Shown piece after piece: positions 4,496 through 6,102 of a stretch of 6,102 nucleotides of DNA (its first letter is position 1; every line of letters starts with the position of its first letter). The stretch covers positions 1-6,102 of the forward strand of contig JACCYG010000003.1 of the NCBI GenBank assembly GCA_013696595.1, written 5' to 3'. The position numbers and the translations under genes were made by a program. This DNA comes from Actinomycetota bacterium (GTDB taxonomy: Bacteria; Actinomycetota; Thermoleophilia; Gaiellales; Gaiellaceae). Below the pieces are notes generated by a model, which was given only the letters and a program-made list of their open reading frames with translations, had not been told where the DNA came from and ran no database searches.

Positions 4496-6102
4496 GAGGC
4501 TTCGGCAGGCGCGGCGCCGTCGGACGCAGCGGCGGCCTCGGCCTCGAGCGTCTCGTCGGTCTGCATCGGCGCGTCGACCGCCTCGAGCTCGGGGAGATCG
4601 CCGTCGGTCTGCTCGACCACGGGTGCCAGGGTCGAGATCTGCTCGTCCCCACGCAGACGCATCACGATCACGCCCTGAGTCGCCCGGCCCGCTCGTCGGA
4701 TTCCGTCGACCGGCATGCGAATCACCGTTCCGCCCGTCGAGATCAGCATCACGGCGTAGCCGTCGCGCACGACGCGCGCGCCCGCGAGCTGTCCTTTGGC
4801 CTCCGTCAGCTGGACCGTGCGGACGCCCATCCCGCCGCGGCCCTTGGCCGGGTACTGTTCGATGCGCGTCCGCTTGCCGTACCCGTTCTCGGTCACGACG
4901 AGGAGATCGGCTTCGTTCCGCGCGATCCCAGCCGCGATGACCTCGTCACCCGCTCGGAGCCTCATGCCGGCGACGCCGCCGGTGACACGCCCCATCGGCC
5001 GCACGGTCTTCTCGTGGAAGCGGATCGCCTGGCCCTTGCGCGAGACGAGGAGGATGTCGTCGTCTCCGGTCGAGTGCAGCACTGCGACGAGCTCGTCTTC
5101 GGGTCGAAGCCGGATCGCGATGATCCCGTCGGCCTTGAGCGGCGTGTTGTAGTCGAGGAAGCGGGTCTTCTTGATCACGCCCTTGCGCGTCGCGAGCACG
5201 AGGTACTCGGCTTCCTTGAAGTCGCGCGTCGCGATCACGGTGCGGATCGACTCGCCTTGACCGAGCGGCAGGAGGTTCACGAGCGCGCGGCCCTTCGACT
5301 GGCGGCTGCCCAGGGGCAGCTCGTGCAGCTTGAGCCGGTAGACCTTGCCCGTAGAGGAGAAGAAGAGCAGGTAGTCGTGGGTCGAAGCGACCACGAGGTG
5401 CTCGATGTAGTCCTCCTCCTTGAGCTCCATCCCCATCACGCCCATTCCGCCGCGGCGCTGCTCGCGGTACGTGGTGACGGGGAGGCGCTTCACGTAGCCG
5501 GAGCGGGTGATCGCAACGACCATGTCTTCCTCGGCGATCAGGTCCTCGAGCTCGAACTCGCCTTCGGCCGCGACGATCTCGGTGCGGCGGTCGTCGCCTT
5601 TTCCGTAAATCGACTTGAGCTCGAGAACCTCCTCGCGGATCAGCCCGTCGATCTTCACCTCGTCGGAGAGAATCGAGCGAAGCTCGGCGATCCGCTCCTG
5701 CAGGTCGGCGAACTCTCCTTCGATCCGCTTGCGCTCGAGCCCGGTCAGGCGTTGGAGACGAAGGTCGAGGATCGCCTGCGCCTGGATCTCCGAGAGCGAG
5801 AAGCGCTCCATGAGCGCGGCACGCGCCTCGTCGGGATCGGCCGACCCGCGGATCAGGGCGATCACCTCATCGAGGTTGTCGAGGGCCGTCAGGTAGCCCT
5901 CGAGGATGTGCGCCCGCTCCTCCGCCTTGCGCAGCTCGTACTTCGAGCGGCGCGTGACGACCTCGCGCTGGTAGTCGAGGTAGTGCCGGAGCAGGTCGCG
6001 GAGCGAGAGCGTCCGCGGTACTCCGTCAACGAGCGCGACAGCGTTATATCCGAAGGTCGTCTGAAGCGACGTGTGCTTGTACAGCTTGTTCAGGACGACC
6101 TG
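4492..6102 (-). CDS. gyrA: DNA gyrase subunit A, C-terminal 536 residues (5' end missing)
   Basis: The frame is open from the right edge to TAG at 4494-4492, giving 536 residues. The N-terminal portion with the catalytic Tyr lies outside the window, roughly the first 320-340 residues by comparison with E. coli GyrA. Residues 1-150 are the end of the breakage-reunion core and coiled coil (VVLNKLYKHTSLQ, EVVTRRSKYELRKAEERAHIL, AILDLRLQRLTGLE). The C-terminal DNA-wrapping beta-pinwheel follows, with six recognisable blades near residues 193, 244, 299, 348, 398 and 450. The GyrA box on blade 1, QRRGGMG (215-221; bases 5460-5440), identifies gyrase rather than topoisomerase IV, with Met at the position usually Lys. 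The protein ends in an Asp/Glu/Ala-rich tail (about 490-536). With GyrB it forms the A2B2 enzyme that introduces negative supercoils using ATP. The ATG at 5865-5863 is internal, since GyrA-like sequence continues upstream without a break. The stop overlaps the convergent GalT-like gene. Confidence 0.96.
   Translation of the reverse strand, partial: QVVLNKLYKHTSLQTTFGYNAVALVDGVPRTLSLRDLLRHYLDYQREVVTRRSKYELRKAEERAHILEGYLTALDNLDEVIALIRGSADPDEARAALMERFSLSEIQAQAILDLRLQRLTGLERKRIEGEFADLQERIAELRSILSDEVKIDGLIREEVLELKSIYGKGDDRRTEIVAAEGEFELEDLIAEEDMVVAITRSGYVKRLPVTTYREQRRGGMGVMGMELKEEDYIEHLVVASTHDYLLFFSSTGKVYRLKLHELPLGSRQSKGRALVNLLPLGQGESIRTVIATRDFKEAEYLVLATRKGVIKKTRFLDYNTPLKADGIIAIRLRPEDELVAVLHSTGDDDILLVSRKGQAIRFHEKTVRPMGRVTGGVAGMRLRAGDEVIAAGIARNEADLLVVTENGYGKRTRIEQYPAKGRGGMGVRTVQLTEAKGQLAGARVVRDGYAVMLISTGGTVIRMPVDGIRRAGRATQGVIVMRLRGDEQISTLAPVVEQTDGDLPELEAVDAPMQTDETLEAEAAAASDGAAPAEAS

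Noticed and set aside
5863..5865. ATG as the gyrA start
   Set aside because: The frame continues upstream to the window edge with unmistakable GyrA sequence, so this Met is internal.

Overview
The window is a compact, GC-rich stretch of bacterial chromosome carrying five protein genes and almost no non-coding DNA. The high-GC codon use, the peptidoglycan-recognition amidase with FlgD-like Ig modules, and the NfeD/slipin pair suggest an actinobacterium, possibly a deep-branching Thermoleophilia-like lineage. This assignment is inferred from protein style, not from a marker-gene comparison.

Layout. (1) Positions 1-1394, minus strand: a secreted PGRP/amidase_2-type N-acetylmuramoyl-L-alanine amidase, cut off by the left window edge at its C-terminal end. 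This long frame is open from the start codon to the edge. (2) Positions 1395-1481: the only real intergenic gap, a short divergent promoter region with a good -10 hexamer for the rightward genes and a cluster of CTTG/CAAG half-sites. (3) Positions 1482-4495, plus strand: three tightly packed genes that look like one transcription unit. They are a long-form NfeD membrane serine protease, its usual partner slipin (stomatin/SPFH family), and a GalT-family hexose-1-phosphate nucleotidylyltransferase. (4) Positions 4492-6102, minus strand: the C-terminal 536 residues of DNA gyrase subunit A, whose 5' part lies beyond the right edge. Its stop codon overlaps the stop codon of the GalT-like gene tail to tail within one CTAG.

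Function. NfeD and slipin form a known membrane pair: the slipin makes oligomeric SPFH assemblies at the membrane, and the NfeD ClpP-like Ser-Lys protease is thought to act on the hydrophobic C-terminal part of its partner. Both the catalytic dyad and the candidate substrate segment are visible. The GalT-like gene is probably translated with them, but no biochemical link is evident. The amidase (cell-wall hydrolysis) and gyrase (supercoiling) are independent flanking genes.

The most interesting points are: the GalT-like gene has no ATG, GTG or TTG upstream of its conserved N-terminus, so a CTG overlapping the slipin stop codon (CTGA) is the best start candidate; its active site reads HSHSQ instead of HPHGQ, leaving its substrate uncertain; the convergent stops overlap with no room for a terminator; and the gyrase GyrA box has Met in place of the usual Lys. 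I found no RNA genes, mobile elements, CRISPR arrays or convincing novel system.
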